A stretch of DNA of 64,000 nucleotides from Pseudogemmatithrix spongiicola (GTDB lineage: Bacteria > Gemmatimonadota > Gemmatimonadetes > Gemmatimonadales > Gemmatimonadaceae). Location: contig NZ_CP130613.1 of NCBI RefSeq assembly GCF_030623445.1, positions 2,914,001 to 2,978,000 on the forward strand, in the 5' to 3' direction. The notes under the pieces were generated by a model that saw only the letters and a list, made by a program, of their open reading frames with translations, searched no databases and was not told where the DNA came from. Positions within the stretch are counted from its first letter, which is position 1. Every line of letters begins with the position of its first letter. The position numbers and the translations under genes were made by a program. Shown piece by piece: positions 32,732 through 41,168 of this stretch.

Positions 32732-34258
32732 ATGTCCACCCCCCATGCCCCGCGGCGCAGCGAGCGCCTCCAGGCTCTCGCCGGCGACCGATTCGACCTC
32801 GCGGTCATCGGGGGCGGCATCACGGGTGCGGGAGTCGCCCGCGACGCCGCGCGGCGTGGACTGCGCGTCGCGCTGCTCGAAGCGGAGGATTTCGCGGCCG
32901 GCACCTCCAGCCGCTCGTCGCGACTCGTCCACGGCGGCGTGCGCTACCTCGAGCACGGCTACCTGCATCTCGTGTGGGAGTCCAGCCGGGAACGCCGACG
33001 CCTGCTGCAGCAAGCCCCGCATCTCGTCCGGCCGCTGCAGTTCACGTGGCCGGTGTACCGCGGCGCGCGGGTGAAGCGTTGGCAGCTCGCCGCCGCGCTG
33101 ACGATGTACGACGCCCTCGCGATGTTCCGGAACGTCGGACGCCACCGGCGGCTCGACACCAGCGGCGTGCTGAGCGCCGAGCCGCTGCTCGCCCGCGACG
33201 GACTGCTCGGCGGCGCCACCTACTGGGATGCCGCCACTGACGACTCGCGCCTCACCCTCGCGAACGTGCTCGACGCCGCGGCGCATGGCGCCGTGGTCCT
33301 GAACCACGCGCCAGTGCGACGCCTGACCTTCAATGGCGAGCACGGCCCCGCCGACGGCGTCGAGGTGCACGACGCACTCGGCGGCGCGACCATCCATGTG
33401 CGGGCCAAGCTCGTCGTGAGCTGCGTCGGCCCCTGGACGGACGAGATCGCGCGTCTCGAAGATCCGCACGCCGGACCGGCCGTCCGCGGCACCAAGGGCG
33501 TGCATATCGCCGTGCCGGCATCGCGCGTCGGAAACGTGGCGGCCGTGACCATGCTCTCGCCCGACGACGGACGCGTGATGTTCACGCTGCCAGCGAGCGG
33601 TGGCATGACGATCGTCGGCACCACGGACACACCGACGACGGAGCATCCCGCCGACGTGCGGGCCGCACGCGCCGATGTACGCTACCTGCTGAATGCCGCA
33701 AACCGCTTCTTTCCCGAGGCGCGGCTGACGGAGGATGACGTCGTCTCGGCGTGGGCCGGCATCCGACCGCTGGTGGCGAGTGGCAACACGGGCGACCCCT
33801 CCAGTGCGTCGCGCGAGCATGCGACGCAACTCTCGCGGCGCGGCGTGCTGACGGCCACGGGCGGCAAGCTGACGACCTATCGCGCGCAGGCACAGCAGAT
33901 CGTCGACGCGGCCGTGCAGCGCCTTGGCGTCACCACCAAAGCCTGCGACACCGCCGACGCGCCCCTCCCGGGCGCGCGTCCTGCGGCGACGGGCGGCGAC
34001 GTGCGGATCGTGCCCGAGCTCACGTGGCGCGAATCCGACGTTGACCAAGCCGTGCGCCAGGAGTTCGCCGAATCGCTCGCCGACGTCATGATCCGACGTA
34101 CCTTTCTCGCATTCGAATTGCCGGACCAGGGGCGGAGCATCGCGCCGCGCATCGCGCGACGGATGGCACCGCGGCTCGGCTGGACCGACGCCGGCATCGC
34201 GAACGCCGTCCGGGAATACACGCAGGCCCTCGACCGCATCTTCACCATCACGCCCTGA
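32732..34258 (+). CDS. glpD: Aerobic glycerol-3-phosphate dehydrogenase
   Basis: Membrane-associated FAD enzyme that oxidises sn-glycerol-3-phosphate to DHAP and feeds quinones. The 508-residue protein has the FAD-binding DLAVIGGGITGAGVARDAAR at about residues 22-41, then SSRLVHGGVRYLEHGYLHLV, CVGPWTDEIA, SGGMTIVGTTDTPT and TATGGKLTTYRAQAQQIVDA. A C-terminal DAO_C helical domain follows (VMIRRTFLAFELPDQGRSIA). No glpK or glpF is near, so the substrate probably comes from lipid turnover, consistent with the adjacent fatty-acid oxidation genes. It is followed at one base by the BNR-repeat lipoprotein gene. Confidence 0.95.
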   Translation: MSTPHAPRRSERLQALAGDRFDLAVIGGGITGAGVARDAARRGLRVALLEAEDFAAGTSSRSSRLVHGGVRYLEHGYLHLVWESSRERRRLLQQAPHLVRPLQFTWPVYRGARVKRWQLAAALTMYDALAMFRNVGRHRRLDTSGVLSAEPLLARDGLLGGATYWDAATDDSRLTLANVLDAAAHGAVVLNHAPVRRLTFNGEHGPADGVEVHDALGGATIHVRAKLVVSCVGPWTDEIARLEDPHAGPAVRGTKGVHIAVPASRVGNVAAVTMLSPDDGRVMFTLPASGGMTIVGTTDTPTTEHPADVRAARADVRYLLNAANRFFPEARLTEDDVVSAWAGIRPLVASGNTGDPSSASREHATQLSRRGVLTATGGKLTTYRAQAQQIVDAAVQRLGVTTKACDTADAPLPGARPAATGGDVRIVPELTWRESDVDQAVRQEFAESLADVMIRRTFLAFELPDQGRSIAPRIARRMAPRLGWTDAGIANAVREYTQALDRIFTITP

Positions 34259-34259
34259 C

Positions 34260-35501
34260 ATGCGCGCCTCCCTCCCCCTCGCGCTCCTCCTCGCCGCGTC
34301 CGTCGCCTGTGCCGGCGATGATGCGCCGCACTCCTACGCCCTCACCGAGACCCCGCTGCCGGTGGGCGCGGATGCCACGGAGCCGAACTTCTACACGGCC
34401 ACGGACGGCCGCGTGGTCATGAGCTGGATCGAACGCGTGGACAGCAGCACGCACGCGTTGCGGATCGCGATTCGCTCGACCGACGGCAGCTGGGGCGAGC
34501 CGCGGGACGTCACGCGGCGCAGCGACTTCTGGCTCAACTGGGCCGACTTCCCCTCGGTGGCGATGCTCGCCGACGGACGCCTGCTCGCCCATTGGCCGCA
34601 GCGCAACGGCAGCGGACGCTACGCGTACGAAGTGCGCATGGCCGAGTCGCGGGACGAGGGCCGCACCTGGAGCGAGAGCGTCACCCCGCATCAGCCGGGC
34701 ATCGAGGCCGAGCACGGCTTCGTGTCGATCCTGCCCTTCGATAGCGGCGCGCTCGTGGTCTTCCTCGATGGTGGCAACAACATCACGTCGGCGCCGGCAC
34801 ATGCCCACGGCGACGCGGAGCACAGCACGCCGATGACGCTCGCCGCAAACCGCTGGGGCAACGCGCCGCTCTCGCCGGCGACCAAGACCGTCGTCGATGC
34901 GCGCGTCTGCGATTGCTGCCAGACGAGCGCTGCGCTCTCCGCCAGCGGTCCGGTGGTCGTGTACCGCGACCGCAGCGACACCAAGCCCGAGATCCGCGAC
35001 ATCGTCATCTCGCGCCTCGTGAATGGCGCGTGGACGCCCGCCGTGCCCGTGCACGCCGACAACTGGGAGGTGGACTTCTGCCCGGTGAACGGCCCGATGG
35101 TGCAGGCCTACGGCGACACGGTCGTGGTGGCCTGGTTCACGGCGGCGCGCGACACTGCGAAGGTGCAGGTGGCGTTCTCGTATGATGCCGGCGCGACGTT
35201 CGGTGCCCCGGTGCGTGTGGACGAGGGCAATCCCGCCGGACGCGTCGGCCTGCAGCTCTTCGACGGCGCGGCCTACGTGAGCTGGCTCGAGCGCGGTGCG
35301 GGCGATTCCGCCTTCGTGAAGCTGCGCCGCGTCGAGCGCGATGGACGCGCCGACACGAGCATCGTCGTCAGTCCGTCGAGTGGTGCGCGGTCGAGCGGGT
35401 TCCCGCGGATGGCGCGGCTCCGGGATGGCCTGCTCTTCGCATGGACGGTGCCTGGGCGCCCGAGCGTGATTCGCGGCGCGACGTATCGGCGGGTCGAGTG
35501 A
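34260..35501 (+). CDS. Sialidase-like (BNR-repeat) lipoprotein with a CDCC motif
   Basis: A 413-residue exported protein with a lipoprotein signal (LLAASVACAGDD). The mature part is a predicted beta-propeller with Asp-box/BNR signatures (MAESRDEGRTWSESVT; AFSYDAGATFGAPVRV) as in the sialidase fold. A cysteine cluster DARVCDCCQTSAALS lies in the middle, and a further Cys in VDFCPVNGP. The sialidase Arg triad cannot be assigned, so enzyme activity is not claimed. Its stop overlaps the start of a TlpA-type thioredoxin gene (TGATG), which suggests the cysteines may be redox or metal ligands serviced by that protein. Confidence 0.8.
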   Translation: MRASLPLALLLAASVACAGDDAPHSYALTETPLPVGADATEPNFYTATDGRVVMSWIERVDSSTHALRIAIRSTDGSWGEPRDVTRRSDFWLNWADFPSVAMLADGRLLAHWPQRNGSGRYAYEVRMAESRDEGRTWSESVTPHQPGIEAEHGFVSILPFDSGALVVFLDGGNNITSAPAHAHGDAEHSTPMTLAANRWGNAPLSPATKTVVDARVCDCCQTSAALSASGPVVVYRDRSDTKPEIRDIVISRLVNGAWTPAVPVHADNWEVDFCPVNGPMVQAYGDTVVVAWFTAARDTAKVQVAFSYDAGATFGAPVRVDEGNPAGRVGLQLFDGAAYVSWLERGAGDSAFVKLRRVERDGRADTSIVVSPSSGARSSGFPRMARLRDGLLFAWTVPGRPSVIRGATYRRVE

Positions 35502-36034
35502 TGCGGGTTCGTCGCGAGCGCGCAGCGCGATTGACCATGACCGTCGCGCTCGGCCTCGTGCTCAGCGCTTGCGGCGGTGCGGAGCGCGCACCCGCCGCGA
35601 CACTCGCCATCGGTGCGCCCGCGCCGGCGTACGCCGCGCAGCGCATGGACGGCACTCCCGTCGCCCTCGCCGACCACAAAGGCGAGGCGGTGATGCTCAA
35701 TGTGTGGGCGACCTGGTGCAAGCCCTGCCGCGAGGAGATTCCGGCGCTCGACTCGCTGCATCGCGAGTTCGGCCCGCGGGGATTCCGCGTCGTCGGCGTG
35801 AGTATCGACGTCGCGGGCGACACCGCGGAGATCGCGGGCTTCGCGCGTCAGCTCGGGGCGAGCTACGACCTCTGGCTCGACCCCGACGACAAGGTCTCGA
35901 CGACGTTCCGGGCGATTGGGGTGCCGAGCACGGCACTCATTGACCGCGACGGCGTACTGCGCTGGCGGCATATGGGCCCGGTGCGCGCGAACGATCCGGC
36001 GCTCCGGGCCCTGCTGGACTCCGTGCTGAACTAG
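35501..36034 (+). CDS. TlpA/ResA-family thiol-disulfide oxidoreductase (lipoprotein)
   Basis: A 177-residue periplasmic thioredoxin-fold protein. After a basic start and a lipobox (LVLSAC) comes the redoxin domain, with active site WATWCKPCREE, then GFRVVGVSIDVAGDTAEIAG and the cis-Pro loop IGVPSTALIDRDG. The family reduces periplasmic disulfides, often in cytochrome c or copper-site assembly. No cytochrome-maturation gene is close; the coupled upstream partner is the CDCC sialidase-like lipoprotein. The ATG at 35501 overlaps that gene's stop. It is convergent with greA, with only five bases between stops. Confidence 0.93.
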   Translation: MRVRRERAARLTMTVALGLVLSACGGAERAPAATLAIGAPAPAYAAQRMDGTPVALADHKGEAVMLNVWATWCKPCREEIPALDSLHREFGPRGFRVVGVSIDVAGDTAEIAGFARQLGASYDLWLDPDDKVSTTFRAIGVPSTALIDRDGVLRWRHMGPVRANDPALRALLDSVLN

Positions 36035-36039
36035 CGGTC

Positions 36040-36510
36040 TTACGCGTCTTCGTGGATCGTGACGAGTTTCACGATCTTCAGCTTGCGCGTGCGGCCGGGC
36101 AGCTTGAGCATGGCCACTTCGCCGACCTTCTTGTGCAACAGGGCGCGGCCGATCGGCGACGACATCGTCACCTGGCCGTCCTCGAAGTCCTCGGCGTCGC
36201 CGAAGATCAGGTAGTAGTCCTCGCGATCCTTGGTGTCCTGGTCCTCGACCGTGACCTTCGAGCCCATGCCGACGGCGTCGGTCGCGATCTGCGACTCGTC
36301 GATCTGCGAGAGCTTCGACAGCCGCTGCGTCAGGTGCCCCAACCGCGCCTGCACGAACTGCTGGCGTTCGAGCGCGGCCTTGTACTCCGAGTTCTCGCGC
36401 AGGTCGCCGAGTTCGACGGCTTTGCGGATCTCGTTGGGGAGCGTGACGTTGAGTTCGAAGCGGAGCTTCTCGGCTTCGTCGGTGAGCTTCTGCTTGAGCG
36501 CCTCGATCAC
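36040..36510 (-). CDS. greA: Transcription elongation factor GreA
   Basis: Secondary-channel factor that makes backtracked RNA polymerase cleave its transcript. The 156-residue protein has the N-terminal coiled coil with the tip acidic residues in LGDLRENSEYKAALERQQFV (the conserved Asp/Glu pair), and the C-terminal FKBP-like domain ending SSPIGRALLHKKVGEVAMLK. The start is GTG at 36510. An intrinsic terminator faces the same way just upstream (36548-36598), leaving a leader that could be prematurely terminated. It is convergent with the TlpA-like gene. Confidence 0.95.
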   Translation of the reverse strand: MIEALKQKLTDEAEKLRFELNVTLPNEIRKAVELGDLRENSEYKAALERQQFVQARLGHLTQRLSKLSQIDESQIATDAVGMGSKVTVEDQDTKDREDYYLIFGDAEDFEDGQVTMSSPIGRALLHKKVGEVAMLKLPGRTRKLKIVKLVTIHEDA

Positions 36511-36547
36511 GGCGCAGCCCTCGGATATAAGGATGAAGCGGGGGTGG

Positions 36548-36598
36548 AAAAAAGACCCGACGCCCGACCTAGAGGGGCCGGGCGCCGGAGGGGTCTTT
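36548..36598 (-). terminator. Intrinsic terminator in the greA leader
   Basis: On the minus strand: AAAGACCC, then GGCGCCCG, loop, CGGGCGTC, GGGTC and a run of six T. The two nested stems (AAAGACCC/GGGTCTTT and GCGCCCG/CGGGCGT) plus the T-run are a textbook Rho-independent stop. The only gene downstream on that strand is greA, 38 bases further, and no minus-strand gene lies upstream before the divergent MBL gene. It must therefore end a short leader or small RNA. Confidence 0.85.
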
Positions 36599-36724
36599 CC
36601 GCTTCGAGAAAGCTAGCCCCGCGCAGGCGCCGGGGCAATCATCTCTCGGGCGAACGGCCTAGCACGATTCAGCGGTGCGCGTCCATCCGCTTGGCACGTG
36701 GAACGGCGGCATACCTTTCCCTGG

Positions 36725-37522
36725 ATGCTGCAAGTCATTGAACACGGCGATGTCCGCGAACTCCGGCTCTCCACGTGGAAGAGTCGTCTCGCCGGATACG
36801 GCGTGAGCGCGTTCGTCGCGCGCCACACGCTGATCGACGCGGGATTTCCTGACGCCGCGCCGGAGCTGGCCGCCTACGTCGATGCCCATCCGGTCGACGG
36901 TGCCGTCCTCACGCACGGGCACGAGGACCACAGCGGTGGTGTCGCCGCGCTGCTCGCGCGCGGCGTCGGCGTGCACTGCGCGGCCGAGACCGAAGCGGAG
37001 ATGCGCCGCGTGGAACGCGTCGGGATGTATCGGCGGCTGACGTGGGGGAGTCGGGTGAGACTTACGCTTCCGCTGCACGTGTTTTCGCCATCCCCGGCCT
37101 TGCAGCTCAAGCCGACCCCCGGCCACTCGGCGGACCACCACATCGTGTGGGATGCGGAACGCGGCACGGTGTTTGGCGGTGACCTGTTCATCGGCGTGAA
37201 GCTGCGCCTCGCGCATCACGACGAGCAGATGCGGCCGCAGGTCGTCGCGCTCCGGGAGGTGGCCTCGTGGCAACCCGAGCGTTTCTTCGACGCGCACCGG
37301 GGGCTGCTGCCCGATCCCGTCGGTCAGTTGCGGGCCAAGGCTGACTGGATCGAGGAGACGATTGGGCGCATCGAAACGCTCGTTGGCCGGGGCTGGCCCG
37401 ATGCGAGGATCCGCGACGAGGTGTTGGGCGCCGAGGATCCGACCGGCACGTGGAGTTTCGGGGCCTATTCGAAGGCGAATTTCGTACGGAACGTCCGCGA
37501 GACGATGCCACAGGCATCCTAG
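36725..37522 (+). CDS. MBL-fold metallo-hydrolase
   Basis: A 265-residue cytoplasmic metallo-beta-lactamase-fold hydrolase. Metal motif THGHEDHSGG (H-x-H-x-D-H) is intact, followed by the second-site residues in PTPGHSADHHIVWDAERGTVFGGDLF and a late His in FFDAHRGLLPDP. A C-terminal helical part follows (ADWIEETIGRIETLVGRGWP), as in the glyoxalase-II/LACTB2-like branch. The substrate is unknown. The ATG at 36725 gives a normal N-terminus (MLQVIEHGDVRELRLST); a GTG at 36698 would add nine residues of little value. The DUF2911 gene follows 37 bases downstream. Confidence 0.88.
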   Translation: MLQVIEHGDVRELRLSTWKSRLAGYGVSAFVARHTLIDAGFPDAAPELAAYVDAHPVDGAVLTHGHEDHSGGVAALLARGVGVHCAAETEAEMRRVERVGMYRRLTWGSRVRLTLPLHVFSPSPALQLKPTPGHSADHHIVWDAERGTVFGGDLFIGVKLRLAHHDEQMRPQVVALREVASWQPERFFDAHRGLLPDPVGQLRAKADWIEETIGRIETLVGRGWPDARIRDEVLGAEDPTGTWSFGAYSKANFVRNVRETMPQAS

Positions 37523-37559
37523 GCAACGTTCGGGGGCGTTTCGGCGTAGAATTCCCGGT

Positions 37560-38693
37560 ATGCGCCTCCTTCCGATCGCCCTCATCGCCGTCCTGCCAGC
37601 GACCCTGGTCGCGCAGGCTCCCGCGACGCTGACCGCGCGCCTCGGCGTCGACACGATTTCCGTCGAGAAGGTCGTCCGCACCGGCAACACGCTGGTCGCG
37701 GAAGTCGTGACGCGCTCGCCGCGAACCACCTTCCAGCGCCACCGTGCCCAGTTCGACGAGGCCGGCAACCTGACCTCGCTGACGGTGCGCGACTTCAATC
37801 CCGCCAACGGATTCGAGGAGCGCATCACCACGTACACGCGGCGCGGCGATTCACTCGACATCGCGGTCCGTGGCAATCAGCAGAGCGCGCGTACGGTCGC
37901 GGCGCCGGCCGAGTGGCTGCCGTTCATCGACCTCGTGCATTGGCCGTTTGACGTTGCCCTGCAACGGATGCGGCGCAGCAACCAGACGCAGTACGCCGCC
38001 CCGATGCTCAGCGGCCAGCGCATCTCGAACTTCCCGCTGGCGTTCATGGGCCGTGACTCCGCGACGGTCACGCATCCGACGCGCGGCACGATGCGCCTCA
38101 CGGTGCTTCCGGATGGGGCCATCCGCACGCTCGACGCGGGCGCGACCACGCGGGCGTTGATCGTGTCGCGCAGCGGCGACAGCGATCCGGCCGCGTTGGC
38201 CCGCGACTTCGCGACCCGCGACGCCGCCGGACGCGGCATCGGCGAGCTGTCGGGCCGCGGCGGCGGCGAGACGAGCGTGCTCGGCGCGACCATCACCCTC
38301 GACTACGGCGTGCCGATGAAGCGCGGCCGCGACATCTGGGGCGCGCTGGTGCGCTACGGCCAGCTCTGGCGCACCGGTGCGAACCGCGCGACGCACTTCA
38401 AGACTGACCGCGAGCTGCGCTTCGGAGACCTCGTGGTTCCGGCCGGCGAGTATACGCTGTTCTCGATTCCCGAGGCCGCCGGCGGCCTGCTGATCATCAA
38501 TCGCCAGACCGGCCAGAACGGCCAGCAGTACGACCCGGCCCGCGACCTTGGCCGCGTGCCGCTGCGTGCGCGCGCCCTCGATCGCGAGGTCGAGGCCTTC
38601 ACGATCCAGGTGCGCGAGGAGAACGGCCGTGGCGTCCTCGCGCTGCAGTGGGACCGCACGGAACTCGTCGCCGAGTTCACGGTCGTTCGCTGA
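37560..38693 (+). CDS. Secreted DUF2911 protein
   Basis: A 377-residue exported protein (signal MRLLPIALIAVLPATLVAQA). The C-terminal third is a DUF2911 domain: ITLDYGVPMKRGRDIWGALV, RYGQLWRTGANRATHFKTDR and VPAGEYTLFSIPEAAGGLLI are its usual signatures. The N-terminal two thirds are a beta-rich region without a family I recognise. DUF2911 proteins are periplasmic, common in Bacteroidota and Gemmatimonadota, and of unknown function. It stands 23 bases ahead of the DUF3299-ABC genes, on the same strand, and may share their transcript. Confidence 0.85.
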   Translation: MRLLPIALIAVLPATLVAQAPATLTARLGVDTISVEKVVRTGNTLVAEVVTRSPRTTFQRHRAQFDEAGNLTSLTVRDFNPANGFEERITTYTRRGDSLDIAVRGNQQSARTVAAPAEWLPFIDLVHWPFDVALQRMRRSNQTQYAAPMLSGQRISNFPLAFMGRDSATVTHPTRGTMRLTVLPDGAIRTLDAGATTRALIVSRSGDSDPAALARDFATRDAAGRGIGELSGRGGGETSVLGATITLDYGVPMKRGRDIWGALVRYGQLWRTGANRATHFKTDRELRFGDLVVPAGEYTLFSIPEAAGGLLIINRQTGQNGQQYDPARDLGRVPLRARALDREVEAFTIQVREENGRGVLALQWDRTELVAEFTVVR

Positions 38694-38716
38694 ACATCAC
38701 TTCCATTCGCCCTTCC

Positions 38717-39193
38717 ATGCGTTCGCTCGCTCGCATCAGCCTTACCGTCGCACTCTCCGGCGCAGCGCTGGTCGCCCCGCGCCTCGAGGCGCAACAGCGC
38801 CCGGGAACCGCGGCCCAGTCCGCGGCGGTGTCCATCGACTGGCGCCTCCTGGGCCAGATGAATCCCGACACCCGCGTCGCGCCGGACTCGCTGAAGCGTC
38901 TCGATGGCCGGCGGGTGCGCATTCCGGGCTTCGTGGTTCCACTCGATGACGCGCAGGATGAAGGCGCGGAGTTCCTGCTCGTGCCGTACTACGGTGCCTG
39001 CGTGCATACGCCGCCACCGCCACCGAACCAGATGGCGTTCGTCACGATGCAGGGCGGACGGCCGATCAAGCTGGCGCTCTTCGACGCGGTGTGGATGGAA
39101 GGCACGTTGCGCATCGTGAACTACGACTCGCCGTACGGATCGGTCGGCTTCACGATCGAAGGGTTGTCCATGGCGCCGTACACCGGGCGGTGA
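38717..39193 (+). CDS. Secreted DUF3299 protein, partner of the following ABC transporter
   Basis: A 158-residue exported protein (signal ending LEAQQR). It contains the DUF3299 pattern: RVRIPGFVVPLDDAQ, EGAEFLLVPYYGACVHTPPP and the C-terminal SVGFTIEGLSMAPY. The lone Cys next to His in GACVH suggests metal binding. From memory, DUF3299 proteins accompany a MacB/FtsX-type transporter in zinc-regulated Zrg-like clusters of Vibrio; here the same order DUF3299-ATPase-permease is kept with GTGA and TGATG-type overlaps. A metal-transport role is therefore plausible but inferred. Confidence 0.85.
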   Translation: MRSLARISLTVALSGAALVAPRLEAQQRPGTAAQSAAVSIDWRLLGQMNPDTRVAPDSLKRLDGRRVRIPGFVVPLDDAQDEGAEFLLVPYYGACVHTPPPPPNQMAFVTMQGGRPIKLALFDAVWMEGTLRIVNYDSPYGSVGFTIEGLSMAPYTGR

Positions 39194-39888
39194 CCGAGCC
39201 CGCCGTCGCCCTCCACGAGGTCCGGTTCGCGTATCGCGGCGGTACCGCGGTCCTCGACATCCCGAGCCTGCATGTGGCGCGCGGCGAGCGCCTGTTCCTG
39301 CACGGCCCCAGCGGCAGCGGCAAGACGACGCTGCTCGGATTGATCGCGGGCGTGCTGAGCGCGACGTCCGGCCGCGTCCAGGTCCTGGGCAGCGACTTGG
39401 GCGCCATGGGATCCGCCGAACGCGATCGTTTTCGCGCCGCACACGTCGGCTACGTGTTCCAGATGTTCAACCTCATCCCGTATCTCTCGGTGCGGGAGAA
39501 CATCATGTTGCCCGCGCGACTGTCGAAGCTTCGCCGTGCACGGCTCGGCGACGCCGAACCGAACGCCGAGGCCACCCGCCTCGCCGCAGGGCTCGAGATC
39601 GACACGCTCCTCGACGCCCGCATCGGGGAGCTGTCCGTCGGCCAGCAGCAACGCGTCGCCGTGGCGCGTGCGCTGATCGGGGCGCCCGAGCTCATCGTCT
39701 GCGACGAGCCGACGTCAGCGCTCGACGCCGACCGCCGGGACCGCTTCCTTGAACTTCTGTTTGCCTCGGTTGCCGCTGTTGGCAGCACGCTGGTGTTCGT
39801 CAGCCATGACCTCGCGCTCGCGGAACGCTTTGGCCGCACGGTCGCCCTCGGGCAACTGAATCGCGCGAGCCAGGTGGCGGCGGCCTGA
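39190..39888 (+). CDS. ABC transporter ATP-binding protein (MacB/LolD type)
   Basis: A 232-residue ATPase. Walker A GPSGSGKTT, the Q-loop in FQMFNLIPYLSVREN, the signature LSVGQQQRVAVARAL, Walker B LIVCDEPTSALD and the switch His in FVSHDLALAER are all present. The start is GTG, overlapping the DUF3299 stop (GTGA), and its stop overlaps the permease ATG. It belongs to the MacB-like group, whose transporters usually work by mechanotransmission, not by moving substrate through a membrane pore. The paired permease has four membrane spans and a large extracytoplasmic domain, as expected. Confidence 0.95.
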   Translation: MTEPAVALHEVRFAYRGGTAVLDIPSLHVARGERLFLHGPSGSGKTTLLGLIAGVLSATSGRVQVLGSDLGAMGSAERDRFRAAHVGYVFQMFNLIPYLSVRENIMLPARLSKLRRARLGDAEPNAEATRLAAGLEIDTLLDARIGELSVGQQQRVAVARALIGAPELIVCDEPTSALDADRRDRFLELLFASVAAVGSTLVFVSHDLALAERFGRTVALGQLNRASQVAAA

Positions 39889-41132
39889 TGTATCTCGTCT
39901 CGCTCGCGTGGCGCTCCCTCCGCGCCCGCCTCACGATCTCGCTGCTCACCGTCGCGAGCATCGCGCTGTCCGTCGCGCTGCTTATCGGCATCGAGCACCT
40001 GCGCGTCGGCGTGCGCGAATCGTTCGCCGGCACGATCAAGGGGACCGATCTCATCGTCGGCGCGCGCGGCGGCACCACGCAGGTGCTGCTGAGCACCGTC
40101 TTCGGCATGGCCACGCCCTCCGGCAGCGTCAGTTGGGAGACCTACGAACGCTGGAAGGCGCATCCCGCGGTCGCGTGGACGATCCCCTACTCCCTCGGCG
40201 ACTCGCATCGCGGCTTCCGCGTCATCGGTACCACCGAGGAGTTCTTCACGCGGTATCGCTTCCGCGACCAGTCGGTCACCTTCGCCAGCGGACGGGCGCC
40301 GTCCACGGACCGCGAGGTCGCCATCGGCCATGAGGTCGCGCAGCGCCTCGGCTACGCCCTGGGAGCGGAGATCGTGCTGGCGCACGGCATCGCCGAGGTC
40401 AGCTTCGCCGAGCACGAGGTGCATCCGTTCACGGTGGTCGGGATCATCGCACGCACGTCGACGCCGATCGACCGCGCGCTGTACGTGACGCTCGACGGCC
40501 TCACCGAGATGCACGCCGCGGAGCAGGAGCGCGGCGGCGGCCTGATGCTGGGGCCGCCGCAGGAGCACGCGCACGGCGAGGCGCCGATCACTGCCTTCCT
40601 GCTCGGCACGAAGAACCGGTTCGAGACGCTGCAGTTGCAGCGTGAGATGAACGAAGATCGCACGGAGCCGCTGACGGCCATCATTCCCGGCGTCGCGCTG
40701 GCGCAGCTCTGGGACGTGGTGGGCAACGCGGAGCAGGCGTTGCGGCTGGTGAGCCTGTTCACGCTGCTCGTGGGCCTGCTGGGCATGTGCGTGGCGCTGT
40801 ACGCGTCGCTCGAGAGCCGGCGGCGCGAGATGGCCGTGCTTCGCGCGATCGGTGCGGGGCCGCGCAGCATCGTCGCGCTGCTCGTGAGCGAGTCGGCGCT
40901 GCTGGCACTGAGCGGCGCGGTACTGGGCGTGTTGCTGGTGTACGCCGGGTTGGCGGCCGCCGCCGGTCCGGTCGAGGCGCGATACGGATTCGCGCTGGGC
41001 ATGTCCGGGCTCGCGCGTACCGAGTGGATCTTCCTCGGCATGGTCGTAGTCGCAGGGACGCTGGTCGGCCTCGTGCCCGCGTGGAAGGCATATCGCAGTT
41101 CGCTGGCCGATGGGCTCAGCGTGAAGGTGTAA
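39888..41132 (+). CDS. ABC transporter permease (FtsX/MacB type)
   Basis: A 414-residue permease with one N-terminal membrane helix (ISLLTVASIALSVALLIGIE), a large extracytoplasmic MacB_PCD domain, and three C-terminal helices from about residue 285 (LVSLFTLLVGLLGMCVALYA onward). In the extracytoplasmic domain lies GPPQEHAHGEAPITAF, a His/Glu-rich stretch that could bind metal. The topology matches MacB, LolC/E and the Zrg-type zinc systems. It is coupled to the ATPase gene by a one-base overlap. Together with the DUF3299 protein it forms the transporter unit; the cargo is unproven. Confidence 0.93.
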   Translation: MYLVSLAWRSLRARLTISLLTVASIALSVALLIGIEHLRVGVRESFAGTIKGTDLIVGARGGTTQVLLSTVFGMATPSGSVSWETYERWKAHPAVAWTIPYSLGDSHRGFRVIGTTEEFFTRYRFRDQSVTFASGRAPSTDREVAIGHEVAQRLGYALGAEIVLAHGIAEVSFAEHEVHPFTVVGIIARTSTPIDRALYVTLDGLTEMHAAEQERGGGLMLGPPQEHAHGEAPITAFLLGTKNRFETLQLQREMNEDRTEPLTAIIPGVALAQLWDVVGNAEQALRLVSLFTLLVGLLGMCVALYASLESRRREMAVLRAIGAGPRSIVALLVSESALLALSGAVLGVLLVYAGLAAAAGPVEARYGFALGMSGLARTEWIFLGMVVVAGTLVGLVPAWKAYRSSLADGLSVKV

Positions 41133-41168
41133 GCGCAGGTCGTGATTCTCACACGCAAGGAGACGTTC

